Source: Clostridia bacterium
GTDB lineage: Bacteria; Bacillota; Clostridia; UMGS1883
Direction of reading: 5' to 3'
DNA: 35,407 bases
Assembly (NCBI GenBank): GCA_021202495.1
Contig: JAJQCX010000053.1
Location: forward strand, 1-35,407
Below the pieces are notes generated by a model that worked only from the letters and a program-made list of their open reading frames with translations, was not told the origin of the DNA and made no database searches. The position numbers were made by a program, and so were the translations under genes. Below are positions 27,705 through 35,407 of the stretch, piece after piece. The number at the start of each line of letters is the position of its first letter. Positions within the stretch are counted from its first letter, which is position 1.

Positions 27705-29795
27705 ATGTTCAAAACGTTTGAAACAACATTTGCCGGCAGACCTCTTGTTATCGAAACCGGCAAGATGGCACAGCTGGCGAGCGGTTCGTGCCTTGTGCGC
27801 TACGGCGAAACCGTCGTTCATGCGGCATGCACAATTTCCGCAAAGCCCCGTGAGGGAGTCGATTTCTTCCCTCTCTCGGTTGATTATGAGGAAAAGCTTT
27901 ACGCGGCGGGCAAAATCCCCGGCAGCTATTTAAAGCGCGAGGGTCGTCCTTCCGAAAAGGCAATCTTGGCGTCGCGCTGCATCGACCGTCCGATGCGTCC
28001 CCTGTTCCCCAAGGATTTGAGAAACGATGTTTCCATCGTAACAACCGTTATGAGCGTCGACCCCGATTGCTCGCCTGAGGTTGCGGCAATGCTGGGCGCG
28101 TCAATCGCGGCGTCGATTTCTCCCGCTCCGTTTAACGGACCTATCGCGGGCGTTGCCGTAGGTCTTGTTGACGGGCAGATTGTGTTAAACCCGACGCTTG
28201 AGCAGCGCAAGGTTTCGCAGATGTTCCTCACGATTGCGGGCACAAAGGAAAAGGTAAACATGATTGAGGCGGGCGGCAATGAAATCCCCGAAGACACCAT
28301 CTTCGAGGGCATTATGACCGCGCACACCGAGATTATTAAAATGTGCAAATTCATCGAGGAAATTCAGAGTGAAATAGGCAAGGAAAAGATTGAATACACG
28401 CCCATCGTCGTTCCCGAAGATTTGTATGAGGACGTCAAGGCGTTCGCGATTGATAAAGTAAAATACGCGCTCGACACCGACGACAAGAACATCCGCGAAG
28501 AGCGCCTCAAGCCCGTTTACGAAGAAGTTTATGAGGCAATGGCTGACAAATACCCCGAAACGGAGACCGCTATCATCGACGAGGCTATATATAAGCTGCA
28601 GAAATACATCGTTCGCCGTTGGATTCTTGACGAGGGCAGACGTGTTGACGGAAGAAAGCTTGACGAAATCCGTCCGCTCGCGAGCGAGGTAGGCATTTTG
28701 CCGAGAACGCACGGCTCCGCACTCTTTACGCGCGGTCAGACGCAGGTTTTGACAACCGTAACGCTCGGCATGCTTTCCGAGGCGCAGCTTCTTGACGGCA
28801 TCGACGAGGACGTTGAAAAGAGATATATGCATCAGTATAATTTCCCGTCGTATTCCGTGGGCGAAACGCGCGCGAGCCGCGGTCCCGGCAGACGTGAAAT
28901 AGGACACGGCGCACTTGCGGAAAAGGCGCTCGTTCCGGTCATTCCCTCACCCGAGGAATTCCCTTACGCGTTGCGCCTTGTTTCCGAGGTTCTTTCCTCC
29001 AACGGTTCGACCTCTCAGGGCAGCATCTGCGGCAGCACTCTCGCGCTCATGGACGCGGGCGTTCCGATTAAGGCTCCCGTTGCGGGCATTTCGTGCGGTC
29101 TTGTCACCGAGGGCGACAGATTTATCACAATGGTCGACATTCAGGGCTTGGAAGACTTCTTCGGCGACATGGACTTTAAGGTTGCCGGCACAAAGAAGGG
29201 CGTAACGGCAATTCAGGTTGACATTAAGATTGACGGCTTGACGCCCGAAATCATCAAAGAGGCGCTTGCAAAGACGCGCGAGGCGAGATTTAAGATTCTT
29301 GACGACTGCATGCTCAAGGCAATCGCCGAGCCGCGCGCCGAGATAAGCAAGTATGCGCCCAAGGTATTCACAATGAATATCGACCCCGAAAAAATTGGCG
29401 ATGTTATCGGCAAGCAGGGCAAGACAATTCAGGAAATAACGGCTCTGACCGGCACAAAGATAGATATCGAAGAGGACGGCACAATCTTCATCTCCACAAC
29501 CGACACCGAAGCTGCCGAAAAGGCGATAAAGATTATAAACGGCGTCTGCGGCGACATCAAGATTGGCGAGGTCTTCAAGGGCACGGTTACAAAGCTGATG
29601 GATTTCGGCTGCTTTGTCAAGTTCCTGCCCGGCAAGGAAGGACTTGTCCACATTTCAAAGCTCGACACAAAGCGTGTTGAAAAGGTTTCCGACGTTGTTT
29701 CGGTGGGCGATGAGATTGTGGTTAAGGTCATCGAATTTGACCGCCTCGGAAGAATAAATCTTTCGCGCAAGGATGCGCTCGGCGAAAAAGCGTAA
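27705..29795 (+). CDS. pnp: Polyribonucleotide nucleotidyltransferase (PNPase)
   Basis: This 696-residue 3'-5' phosphorolytic exoribonuclease works as a trimer in RNA decay. The two RNase PH-like domains are visible (SGSCLVRYGETVVHA near residue 24; GSALFTRGQTQVLTTVTLG near 345, with SNGSTSQGSICGSTLALMDAG), then a KH domain (IGKQGKTIQEI, about 565) and an S1 domain (GTVTKLMDFGCFVKF, about 625). The start follows GGAGGA and gives the family's usual N-terminus; an earlier in-frame ATG lies inside the repeat and lacks this site. Length is normal. Confidence 0.97.
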   Translation: MFKTFETTFAGRPLVIETGKMAQLASGSCLVRYGETVVHAACTISAKPREGVDFFPLSVDYEEKLYAAGKIPGSYLKREGRPSEKAILASRCIDRPMRPLFPKDLRNDVSIVTTVMSVDPDCSPEVAAMLGASIAASISPAPFNGPIAGVAVGLVDGQIVLNPTLEQRKVSQMFLTIAGTKEKVNMIEAGGNEIPEDTIFEGIMTAHTEIIKMCKFIEEIQSEIGKEKIEYTPIVVPEDLYEDVKAFAIDKVKYALDTDDKNIREERLKPVYEEVYEAMADKYPETETAIIDEAIYKLQKYIVRRWILDEGRRVDGRKLDEIRPLASEVGILPRTHGSALFTRGQTQVLTTVTLGMLSEAQLLDGIDEDVEKRYMHQYNFPSYSVGETRASRGPGRREIGHGALAEKALVPVIPSPEEFPYALRLVSEVLSSNGSTSQGSICGSTLALMDAGVPIKAPVAGISCGLVTEGDRFITMVDIQGLEDFFGDMDFKVAGTKKGVTAIQVDIKIDGLTPEIIKEALAKTREARFKILDDCMLKAIAEPRAEISKYAPKVFTMNIDPEKIGDVIGKQGKTIQEITALTGTKIDIEEDGTIFISTTDTEAAEKAIKIINGVCGDIKIGEVFKGTVTKLMDFGCFVKFLPGKEGLVHISKLDTKRVEKVSDVVSVGDEIVVKVIEFDRLGRINLSRKDALGEKA

Positions 29796-29805
29796 GATAA
29801 AAATA

Positions 29806-29833
29806 AAAAGGGGCAGTAAAACGCCCCTTTTTT
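29806..29833 (+). terminator. pnp terminator
   Basis: AAAAGGGGC and GCCCCTTTT with an 8-base loop and a continuing T run, 10 bp past the pnp stop. Confidence 0.85.
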
Positions 29834-29852
29834 AATAGGATGTGATTCTTAT

Positions 29853-31070
29853 ATGATCAAAGTTACGGAGCTTAAAAATTCGCTCAAGGTCGTCTGTGAA
29901 AAAACGGCGGCGCAGAGCGTCTATGTCGGCGTGTGGGTCAAGGCGGGCAGCGGCAATGAAACGCTTGACGAATGGGGGATAAGCCATTTTATCGAGCACA
30001 TGGTTTTTAAGGGTACGACAAACCGAACCGCGCAGGAAATCAGCGAGCAGACCGATTTTGTCGGCGGCCAGTCAAACGCGTTCACCTCGCGCGACTGCAC
30101 CTGCTTTTACTGCCGCACACTGCCTGAGGATTTGGAGCTTTCGTTTGACATTCTTTCCGATATATACCACAATTCCCTTTTGGACAAATCCGACGTCGAT
30201 TTGGAGCGCGGCGTTATCAAAGAGGAAATAAATATGCTTGAGGACTGCCCTGAGGATTTGGTGCAGGACAGGCTGCTCGCCGCAATGTATCAAAACCACG
30301 CCATGGGTCGCGAAATTGCGGGCAGCGCCGAAAGCGTGGATAAAATAGACGCTCGTCTCATGCGTGATTATATGCGCCGCTACTACACCCCCGACAACAC
30401 GGTTATAACAATTTGCGGCGCGTTTGACGAGGCTGAGGCAATCGCTCTTGCCGAGAAATATTTTTCGCATAGCACGCTTCACTTTTCGGGAAAGAGAGCG
30501 GAAGTGCCGCCCTTCACGCCCGTTTCGTGCAAATGGACAAAGGAGACGGAGCAGACGCATCTTTGCATTACATATCCGTCCTTTTCCGGCTTTGACAAGC
30601 GGCTTTACGCGGTTTCGGCGCTCAGCAACATTTTCGGCGGCAGCATGTCGAGCCGTCTTTTCCGCACCGTGCGCGAGGAGCGCGGCTTGTGCTACAGCAT
30701 TTATTCCTACGCCTCACAAACGCCCGTTTCGGGGCTCTTTGCGATATATGTCGGGCTTAACCAAGCCTGCCTTGACGAGGCGGAGAATATAATAGCCTCC
30801 GAAACGGCGCGCCTTTTAAAGGACGGGATAACGGATTACGAGCTACAAAAGGGAAAGGCACAGCTCAAAGCCTCCATGCTGATGGACATGGAAAACCCCG
30901 CCTCGCGAATGAGCCTTTTGGGACGCGATTTGCTGCTCTACGGCGAGGTTCGCCCGGTTGAACAGATTGCAAATCTTATCGACAGCGTGACAAAGCGCGA
31001 CATCGAGGACGCCGCGCACGCGATTTTTGAGCAAAAGCCCGCGCGGGGAATAATCATAAACGACAGATAA
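29853..31070 (+). CDS. M16-family zinc metallopeptidase (mitochondrial-processing-peptidase-like)
   Basis: This 405-residue protein has the inverted zinc motif HFIEH (H45, E48, H49) in GISHFIEHMVFKGT and the distal glutamate region ERGVIKEEINMLED. The second M16 domain carries the conserved RLFRTVREERGLCYSIYSY segment. Such peptidases (YmxG-like) degrade or process small peptides; many Firmicutes carry one just after pnp, as here. The start lies ten bases after AGGATG. It is cytoplasmic by sequence, with no signal peptide. The physiological substrate is unknown. Confidence 0.92.
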   Translation: MIKVTELKNSLKVVCEKTAAQSVYVGVWVKAGSGNETLDEWGISHFIEHMVFKGTTNRTAQEISEQTDFVGGQSNAFTSRDCTCFYCRTLPEDLELSFDILSDIYHNSLLDKSDVDLERGVIKEEINMLEDCPEDLVQDRLLAAMYQNHAMGREIAGSAESVDKIDARLMRDYMRRYYTPDNTVITICGAFDEAEAIALAEKYFSHSTLHFSGKRAEVPPFTPVSCKWTKETEQTHLCITYPSFSGFDKRLYAVSALSNIFGGSMSSRLFRTVREERGLCYSIYSYASQTPVSGLFAIYVGLNQACLDEAENIIASETARLLKDGITDYELQKGKAQLKASMLMDMENPASRMSLLGRDLLLYGEVRPVEQIANLIDSVTKRDIEDAAHAIFEQKPARGIIINDR

Positions 31071-31076
31071 AAAATG

Positions 31077-31113
31077 CGCATCAAAGAAGTTTTGCCTCTT
31101 TGATGCGTTTTTT
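31077..31113. terminator. Terminator of the M16 peptidase gene
   Basis: Perfect 11-bp arms CGCATCAAAGA and TCTTTGATGCG, then six T. It separates this gene from the converging small gene. Confidence 0.85.
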
Positions 31114-31114
31114 C

Positions 31115-31282
31115 TCATTTTTCTTCTTCGGGGAAACAGGATTTGCCGTACCAAATAGGCTCAAAATCCTTTTCATCATTCAGCGGAATTTCCTTTGCCC
31201 TCTCCGCCTTCGGAAACGGAAACGCGGCGGCGGCTTCTATCGGCAGCGGATATGTCACATAAAAAACCTTGGGCTCATCCAA
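31115..31282 (-). CDS. Small protein of unknown function, TTG start
   Basis: The 55-residue frame begins DEPKVFYVTYPLPIEAA after the start codon and ends in an acidic KSCFPEEEK tail. I choose the TTG at 31282 because AAAGGAGG lies eight bases upstream; in-frame ATG codons further up lack such a site and would run through a strong hairpin or into the restriction gene. The Shine-Dalgarno sequence is itself part of a stem with CCTCCTT upstream, so translation may be regulated. No family is recognised. Confidence 0.45.
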   Translation of the reverse strand: MDEPKVFYVTYPLPIEAAAAFPFPKAERAKEIPLNDEKDFEPIWYGKSCFPEEEK

Positions 31283-31286
31283 AGCG

Positions 31287-31333
31287 AAAACCTCCTTTTT
31301 GTGGTTCATATATATGAATCCGAAGGAGGTTTT
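31287..31333 (-). promoter_or_regulatory. Long stem-loop that hides the small gene's ribosome binding site
   Basis: AAAACCTCCTT on one side and AAGGAGGTTTT on the other, with the inner near-palindrome GGTTCATATATATGAATCC, form a long hairpin just after the restriction endonuclease gene. Read leftward, the 3' arm contains the AAAGGAGG of the next gene. It could act as a translational switch or as an attenuator. Confidence 0.45.
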
Positions 31334-31367
31334 ATGACATGAGGAAGCATGAATTTGATTGCCGCAG

Positions 31368-32153
31368 TTATTCTCCGAATCCGATATATGTTCCAAATCC
31401 GAGCATATACAGAGCTAATTCAAAAGAACCTTCCTTGCTTTCGGCAATTTTTTTCAATTCGTCAATAACCGTATCGTTTGGTGTTGCCACCGAATCTGAA
31501 GATTGAAGCACATCCTCTATAACAGCGGGCAAAACCATACACATTCGGTAAAATGCATCAGGCTGTCCGGTAACCATTTTATAGAATTCATCCATACTGA
31601 CGCGGCGAATTCTGCGGTGCTTTTGTTTTACTCCGTCAACCGTTACTTGCCATGTTATGTTTTGAGACCTTTTGGCTATTGCTTCTACTAAGCAGCAGGC
31701 GCAATCATCATCTGACAACAATTGCCCTTGCATTTTAATGTATGTTTTTCCGCTTGACGCGGAATTCATCGTATTATGCTTATTTTTCATTTCAACATAC
31801 ACAGTTTTTACTTTGCCACATTCGGGTATTTCTATTCCGCTTTCCTGTGTAAAAATCACATCCCAGCCCGCCGACGGTACGGTACAGCCGGGCATATATT
31901 GAAAAATGCGCTGATGAAAATACCCTATGTCATTATTGTTTGACTTGTCTCGCTGCCTGAAAATTTCGTTTTTTATAATTTCGTCCCAAGTGTAACAATA
32001 AACGGTCTTGTCAAAAATAAGTTTAATGGGGTCAACGATGTTGCTGTTAAATTTCGATAAGTCGTAGGGAGCGAGTTTTTCGCCATAGTGTTGTATGGTC
32101 ATTTGAACATGATGGCGAAAATCCTGTTCGGATATAAAGCTTAAATTCCACAA
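31368..32153 (-). CDS. Type II restriction endonuclease, Eco47II-like (predicted GGNCC)
   Basis: This 261-residue protein has the Eco47II-family core VYVEMKNKHNTMNSASSGKTY (segment near residues 120-140), with the E-x-K catalytic pair of a PD-(D/E)xK nuclease, preceded by GWDVIFTQESGIEIP. Members cut GGNCC, which is predicted here but not proven. The start is a TTG overlapping the methylase gene by 13 bp; it fits the family N-terminus (LSFISEQDFRHHV), and no ATG does. The gene is more AT-rich than the neighbouring metabolic genes, suggesting horizontal transfer. The frame is intact. Confidence 0.85.
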   Translation of the reverse strand: MWNLSFISEQDFRHHVQMTIQHYGEKLAPYDLSKFNSNIVDPIKLIFDKTVYCYTWDEIIKNEIFRQRDKSNNNDIGYFHQRIFQYMPGCTVPSAGWDVIFTQESGIEIPECGKVKTVYVEMKNKHNTMNSASSGKTYIKMQGQLLSDDDCACCLVEAIAKRSQNITWQVTVDGVKQKHRRIRRVSMDEFYKMVTGQPDAFYRMCMVLPAVIEDVLQSSDSVATPNDTVIDELKKIAESKEGSFELALYMLGFGTYIGFGE

Positions 32154-33205
32154 TTCAATCCATCCAATCCTTTTTTTATTTCAAGAGCAATATCATATGC
32201 CAAATTAACCGGCACAGCGTTTCCGACTTGTTTATATTGACTGCCAACACTTCCGCAGAAAGTCCATTCGTCGGGGAAAGACTGGATGCGCGCATTTTCC
32301 CGCACGGTGAACGGACGGGGTTCTAACGGATGACACCTTTCGGTTTGCTTTTGTGTAGGTGAGGTCAAAACCGCTAAAGACGGTTCGTCCATACTCATTC
32401 TGCGTAAAATGCCGGTTCGTCCGCCTCCCATATTCCAACAGCTTTTCATATATGCTTTGGCGATATTCTCCGGAATGTCGCGCCAATAGCCGCCCGGAGG
32501 TACAAGCGCAAAAATGTCACGCTTATATTTGGAATACTGCACGCCCAAGCTATCCGGAACATCTTGCAAAACATCGCGCAAAATGGGCTTGTATTCGTGA
32601 GGCTTTGGAAATTCAATTTTAATTTTATCGGTTAAATCACTGCGAATGCCTATTGTAATAAGCCTCTCACGTTTTTGTGCATTTCCATAATCCCATGCGT
32701 TCAGAACCTTTTTCTGAATTGTATATCCGGCATTTCTAAAAACATTTGTTATTGTGGCATAAGTTTTTCCACCGTTATGAGTTAATAATCCGCGCACATT
32801 TTCAAACAGAAAAGTTTTAGGCTTTAATTTTTCCAAAAAAACAGCATAATGATAGAACAACGTTCCTCTCGTATCCTCTAATCCCAGCCGCTTTCCGGCA
32901 TATGAGAACGCTTGACACGGCGCACCACCGGAGAGCATATCAAGTTGTCCGACTTCAAGATTGAAATATTCGGGCAAGTCCAAAGGCGAGATGTTCGCTA
33001 TATCGTCACAAATAACATTCCACTCAGGGCGGTTTAATTTCAAAGTATCTGCGGCATCCTTATCCAATTCTATTAAAGCAAGTGTGTTAAAGCCGGATTT
33101 TTCAATGCCGAGAGCCAGTCCTCCCGCACCTGCGAATAATTCAATAGTGGTGTAATCACGCTTGACGGGTGCAAGCGGTGTGTTTGAGCATAACTGCTTT
33201 TCCAT
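32141..33205 (-). CDS. DNA (cytosine-5-)-methyltransferase of the restriction-modification pair
   Basis: This 354-residue protein has the ordered C5-methylase motifs: ELFAGAGGLALGI (SAM binding), GGAPCQAFSYAGKR with catalytic C97, LFENVRGL (E135-N136-V137), QKRERLITIG, and the C-terminal QVGNAVPVNLA. It methylates the cytosine in the site cut by the endonuclease encoded just downstream (predicted GGNCC). The methylase precedes the nuclease in one transcript, so protection is made first. The start follows GGAGGG. No controller (C) protein gene is present. Confidence 0.93.
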   Translation of the reverse strand: MEKQLCSNTPLAPVKRDYTTIELFAGAGGLALGIEKSGFNTLALIELDKDAADTLKLNRPEWNVICDDIANISPLDLPEYFNLEVGQLDMLSGGAPCQAFSYAGKRLGLEDTRGTLFYHYAVFLEKLKPKTFLFENVRGLLTHNGGKTYATITNVFRNAGYTIQKKVLNAWDYGNAQKRERLITIGIRSDLTDKIKIEFPKPHEYKPILRDVLQDVPDSLGVQYSKYKRDIFALVPPGGYWRDIPENIAKAYMKSCWNMGGGRTGILRRMSMDEPSLAVLTSPTQKQTERCHPLEPRPFTVRENARIQSFPDEWTFCGSVGSQYKQVGNAVPVNLAYDIALEIKKGLDGLNCGI

Positions 33206-33250
33206 ATTTGAACGCCCTCCAAGACAAAAGGTCGTCTATTCTTAGTATTT

Positions 33251-33279
33251 ATTATACCTCAAGATGTCAAACGCTTCAA
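33251..33279 (-). promoter_or_regulatory. Promoter of the restriction-modification genes
   Basis: TTGAAG (33279-33274) and TATAAT (33256-33251) are 17 bp apart on the minus strand, about 45 bp upstream of the methylase start. A consensus TTGACA also lies within the spacer but is too close to the -10 to pair with it. Confidence 0.55.
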
Positions 33280-33300
33280 GCGCGAAATGTAAATGTTTCG

Positions 33301-35265
33301 TCAGCTCACATCAATCATTTCAAGGTAGCTTTTGCCGAACTTGGCTATGTGCTCTTTTCTGCCTTGTAAATTGTCGCCTAAAAGCAAATCAAACGTATCG
33401 CTCGTTTTTTGCGCGTCCTCGGGAGTTACCAAAATGAGGCGGCGGGTTTCGGGGTTCATGGTCGTCTGCCACATCATTTCGGGCTGGTTTTCGCCCAAGC
33501 CCTTGGAGCGCTGAATGTTTATCTTTTTGCCGTCCAGCTTTTGCAGAATGTCCGCCTTTTCTTTGTCGCTGTAGGCAAAATATGTGTCGTCGCCGCAGGT
33601 TATTTCAAAAAGCGGGGATTCGGCGATATAGACCTTCTCCTTTTCGATAAGCGTCGGCATGAGGCGGTAAATCATCGTGAGAATGAGCGTTCTTATCTGA
33701 AAGCCGTCGACGTCGGCATCGGTGCAGATGATGACCTTTGACCAGCGCAGCATGTCAAGGTCGAACGAATTGAGCTCGCGGTTGTGCTTTGATTTTACCT
33801 CGATTCCGCAGCCCAAGACCTTAACGAGGTCTGTTATGATGTCGCTTTTGAAGATTTTTTCAAAATCCGCCTTGAGGCAGTTTAAAATTTTGCCGCGAAC
33901 GGGCATGATTGCCTGAAATTCGCTGTCGCGGCCGAGCTTGCAGGCGCCGAGAGCGGAGTCACCCTCAACGATGTATACCTCGCGCTTGCTGACGTCCTTG
34001 CTGCGGCAGTCGACAAATTTTTGTATTCTGTTTGTGATGTCAATCGAGCCTGTCAGCTTCTTTTTGAGGTTGGCGCGTGTTTTTTCCGCGGTTTCGCGGC
34101 TGCGCTTGTTCAAAAGAATTTGGTCGGCAATTCTGAGCGCATCGGCGCGGTTTTCGATGAAATATACCTCCAGAACGTGGCGGAGGAAATCGTTCGTAGC
34201 CTCTTGAATAAACTTGTTTGTAATGCTTTTTTTCGTCTGATTTTCGTAGCTGACAACGGTTGAGAAGCAGTTTGTCACAAGAATGAGACTATCGGTGATG
34301 TCGTCAAACGTAATCTTCGATTCGTTTTTGTTGTATTTGCCTTCGTTTTTGATGAAATTGTCAATCGCGAACGTAAATGCGCTTTTCGCCGCCTTTGCGG
34401 GAGCGCCGCCATGCTCGAGAAAGCTTGAATTGTGGTAATATTCAATCACGTTCACGTCGTTTGAAAAGCAGAACGCCGCCGAAAGCTTGACCTTGTAGTC
34501 CTTCATGTCCTCGCGGTCGCGGCCTACCCTCTCGCCCTCGGAAAAATGAACGTCGGTGAAGCGCTTGTCGCCGCAGAGCTCCGCAACGTAGTCGACAATT
34601 CCGTTTTCGTATTTATATTCAAATTTTTCGCCCTTGTAGTCAAGCTTGAACAAAATGCCCGAATTTACGACCGCCTGACGCTTTAGCGTCTCCTGAAAAT
34701 AGGAAAGGGGAATGTCAATGTCGGTAAAAACAGCCGTGTCGGGACGCCATTTTATCGTCGTGCCGGTGAAGCGGTAACGCTTTTGCTCTTTGTAGAGCCC
34801 GCCCACGTTTTCGCCCTTTTCAAAATAAAGCTTGTGTTCATAGCCGTCGCGGTTTATAACGACGTTCATGTATTCCGCAGCAAACTGTGTGGCGCAAAGA
34901 CCCAAGCCGTTTAGACCGAGCGAATAGAGATAGCTTTCGTTGTCGCCCTTTTCATATTTGCCGCCCGCGTAAAGCTCGCAAAAGACGAGCTCCCAGTTGT
35001 AGCGCTGTTCCTTTTCGTTCCAGCCGACGGGAATGCCGCGTCCGTAGTCCTTGACCTCGACGCTGTTGTCGGCAAAATACGAGATTTCGATTATGGAGCC
35101 GAAGCCCTCCTTTGCCTCGTCGATTGAGTTTGAGACTATTTCAAAAACGCTCTGTTCGCACCCGTCGATGCCGTCCGAGCCGAAAATGACGCCGGGACGC
35201 TTGCGCACCTTGTCGGGACCCTTGAGAGCGACGATGCTTTGATCGTCATATACTTTTTTTGCCAT
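33301..35265 (-). CDS. Type IIA DNA topoisomerase subunit B (divergent ParE/GyrB-like)
   Basis: This 654-residue protein has a GHKL ATPase domain (FEIVSNSIDEAKEG, DYGRGIPVG, GLNGLGLCATQFA), a transducer domain and a Toprim domain (YIVEGDSALGACKLGRD, FQAIMPVRGKILN, CTDADVDGFQIRTL), then the C-terminal RSKGLGENQPEMMWQTTMNPETR. It would supply ATP-driven strand passage with a GyrA/ParC-type partner, which is not in this window. Several near-invariant residues differ: EGDSA is followed by LGACK instead of GGSAK, and DADVDG by FQI instead of xHI. It is shorter than the other motifs' standard E. coli GyrB. Start MAKKVYDD follows AAAGGA. It may be a second topoisomerase beside the main gyrase. Confidence 0.85.
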   Translation of the reverse strand: MAKKVYDDQSIVALKGPDKVRKRPGVIFGSDGIDGCEQSVFEIVSNSIDEAKEGFGSIIEISYFADNSVEVKDYGRGIPVGWNEKEQRYNWELVFCELYAGGKYEKGDNESYLYSLGLNGLGLCATQFAAEYMNVVINRDGYEHKLYFEKGENVGGLYKEQKRYRFTGTTIKWRPDTAVFTDIDIPLSYFQETLKRQAVVNSGILFKLDYKGEKFEYKYENGIVDYVAELCGDKRFTDVHFSEGERVGRDREDMKDYKVKLSAAFCFSNDVNVIEYYHNSSFLEHGGAPAKAAKSAFTFAIDNFIKNEGKYNKNESKITFDDITDSLILVTNCFSTVVSYENQTKKSITNKFIQEATNDFLRHVLEVYFIENRADALRIADQILLNKRSRETAEKTRANLKKKLTGSIDITNRIQKFVDCRSKDVSKREVYIVEGDSALGACKLGRDSEFQAIMPVRGKILNCLKADFEKIFKSDIITDLVKVLGCGIEVKSKHNRELNSFDLDMLRWSKVIICTDADVDGFQIRTLILTMIYRLMPTLIEKEKVYIAESPLFEITCGDDTYFAYSDKEKADILQKLDGKKINIQRSKGLGENQPEMMWQTTMNPETRRLILVTPEDAQKTSDTFDLLLGDNLQGRKEHIAKFGKSYLEMIDVS

Positions 35266-35289
35266 GATTTGATGTTCCTTTCGATGAAA

Positions 35290-35407
35290 TGACATCGCAC
35301 ACTGAAAAGAGCGCAGAGAAAACGCTTGCGTTGTCTCTGCGGAGGGGGAGCGGGGGAGGAAATGCCCCCGCATAAAATCGTCAAAAACCAAAGCGTCTTT
35401 GGTTTTT
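35290..35407 (+). repeat. Dispersed hairpin repeat, copy B (runs to the window end)
   Basis: Same sequence and orientation as 2866-2984. From 35305 on the differences are few, including one deleted base in the first loop and a matched pair of changes that keeps the first stem (GCAGAGA/TCTCTGC). The GCGGGGG/CCCCCGC stem and the AAAAACCAAAG/CTTTGGTTTTT stem are unchanged. Here the repeat lies upstream of the topoisomerase gene rather than after a gene on the plus strand. Confidence 0.75.

Noticed and set aside
31283..31396. A longer 93-residue version of the small gene beginning at 31396
   Set aside because: The start has no ribosome binding site, lies within the restriction endonuclease gene and would read through a long hairpin; the TTG at 31282 has a strong site.

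Overview
The window looks like a chromosomal segment of an anaerobic, fermentative Clostridia-type Firmicute, probably an uncultured gut or rumen lineage. This rests on moderately GC-rich coding DNA, strong AGGAGG-type ribosome binding sites, a Rex-type redox repressor gene, the rpsO-pnp-M16 peptidase order, an Eco47II-like restriction system, and many ferredoxin-like proteins with no respiratory membrane subunits. No rRNA, tRNA or CRISPR array was seen.

Layout. 1-1.1 kb: the 3' end of a feoB ferrous iron transport operon with its small Cys-rich partner, a small HMA metal-binding protein and a candidate 24-residue membrane peptide. 1.1-6.3 kb: a truncated hxlR regulator, a MATE exporter, a YczE-like membrane protein, an overlapping LysR/MerR regulator pair, a divergent PQ-loop-like membrane protein and a small unknown protein. 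6.35-21.5 kb (all leftward except an IS110-family insertion): the metabolic core. In transcription order it reads rex (frameshifted), mdh, fumC, hdrB, hdrC, hdrA, flxD, flxC, flxB, flxA, frdB, frdA, [IS110 element], and an AspT/YidE-type antiporter. 21.5-25.3 kb: a LysR regulator, a secreted unknown protein, a KDPG aldolase, a candidate type I toxin-antitoxin locus and an AbrB-like protein. 25.4-31.1 kb (rightward): cardiolipin synthase, rpsO, pnp and an M16 protease. 31.1-35.4 kb (leftward): a small unknown gene, a GGNCC-type restriction-modification pair and a divergent type IIA topoisomerase B subunit. The window ends inside a dispersed repeat that also occurs at 2.9 kb.

How the core may work. 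Malate dehydrogenase and fumarase lead from oxaloacetate to fumarate. FrdA/FrdB form a soluble fumarate reductase with no membrane anchor and without the histidine that binds FAD covalently in membrane fumarate reductases. They sit in one tightly packed run with a complete HdrABC heterodisulfide-reductase-like module and a complete FlxABCD NADH-oxidoreductase-like module. The inference is a cytoplasmic, NADH-driven, possibly electron-bifurcating fumarate reductase that would make succinate and reduced ferredoxin, with the antiporter as a possible dicarboxylate carrier. Rex, an NADH sensor, is the obvious candidate regulator, but its reading frame is broken at a run of seven A.

The intergenic spaces are unusually rich in hairpin-forming dispersed repeats. 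Other non-coding features are a shared-terminator toxin/antisense-RNA pair, a possibly bistable rpsO leader, and an element with terminal inverted repeats between rpsO and pnp.
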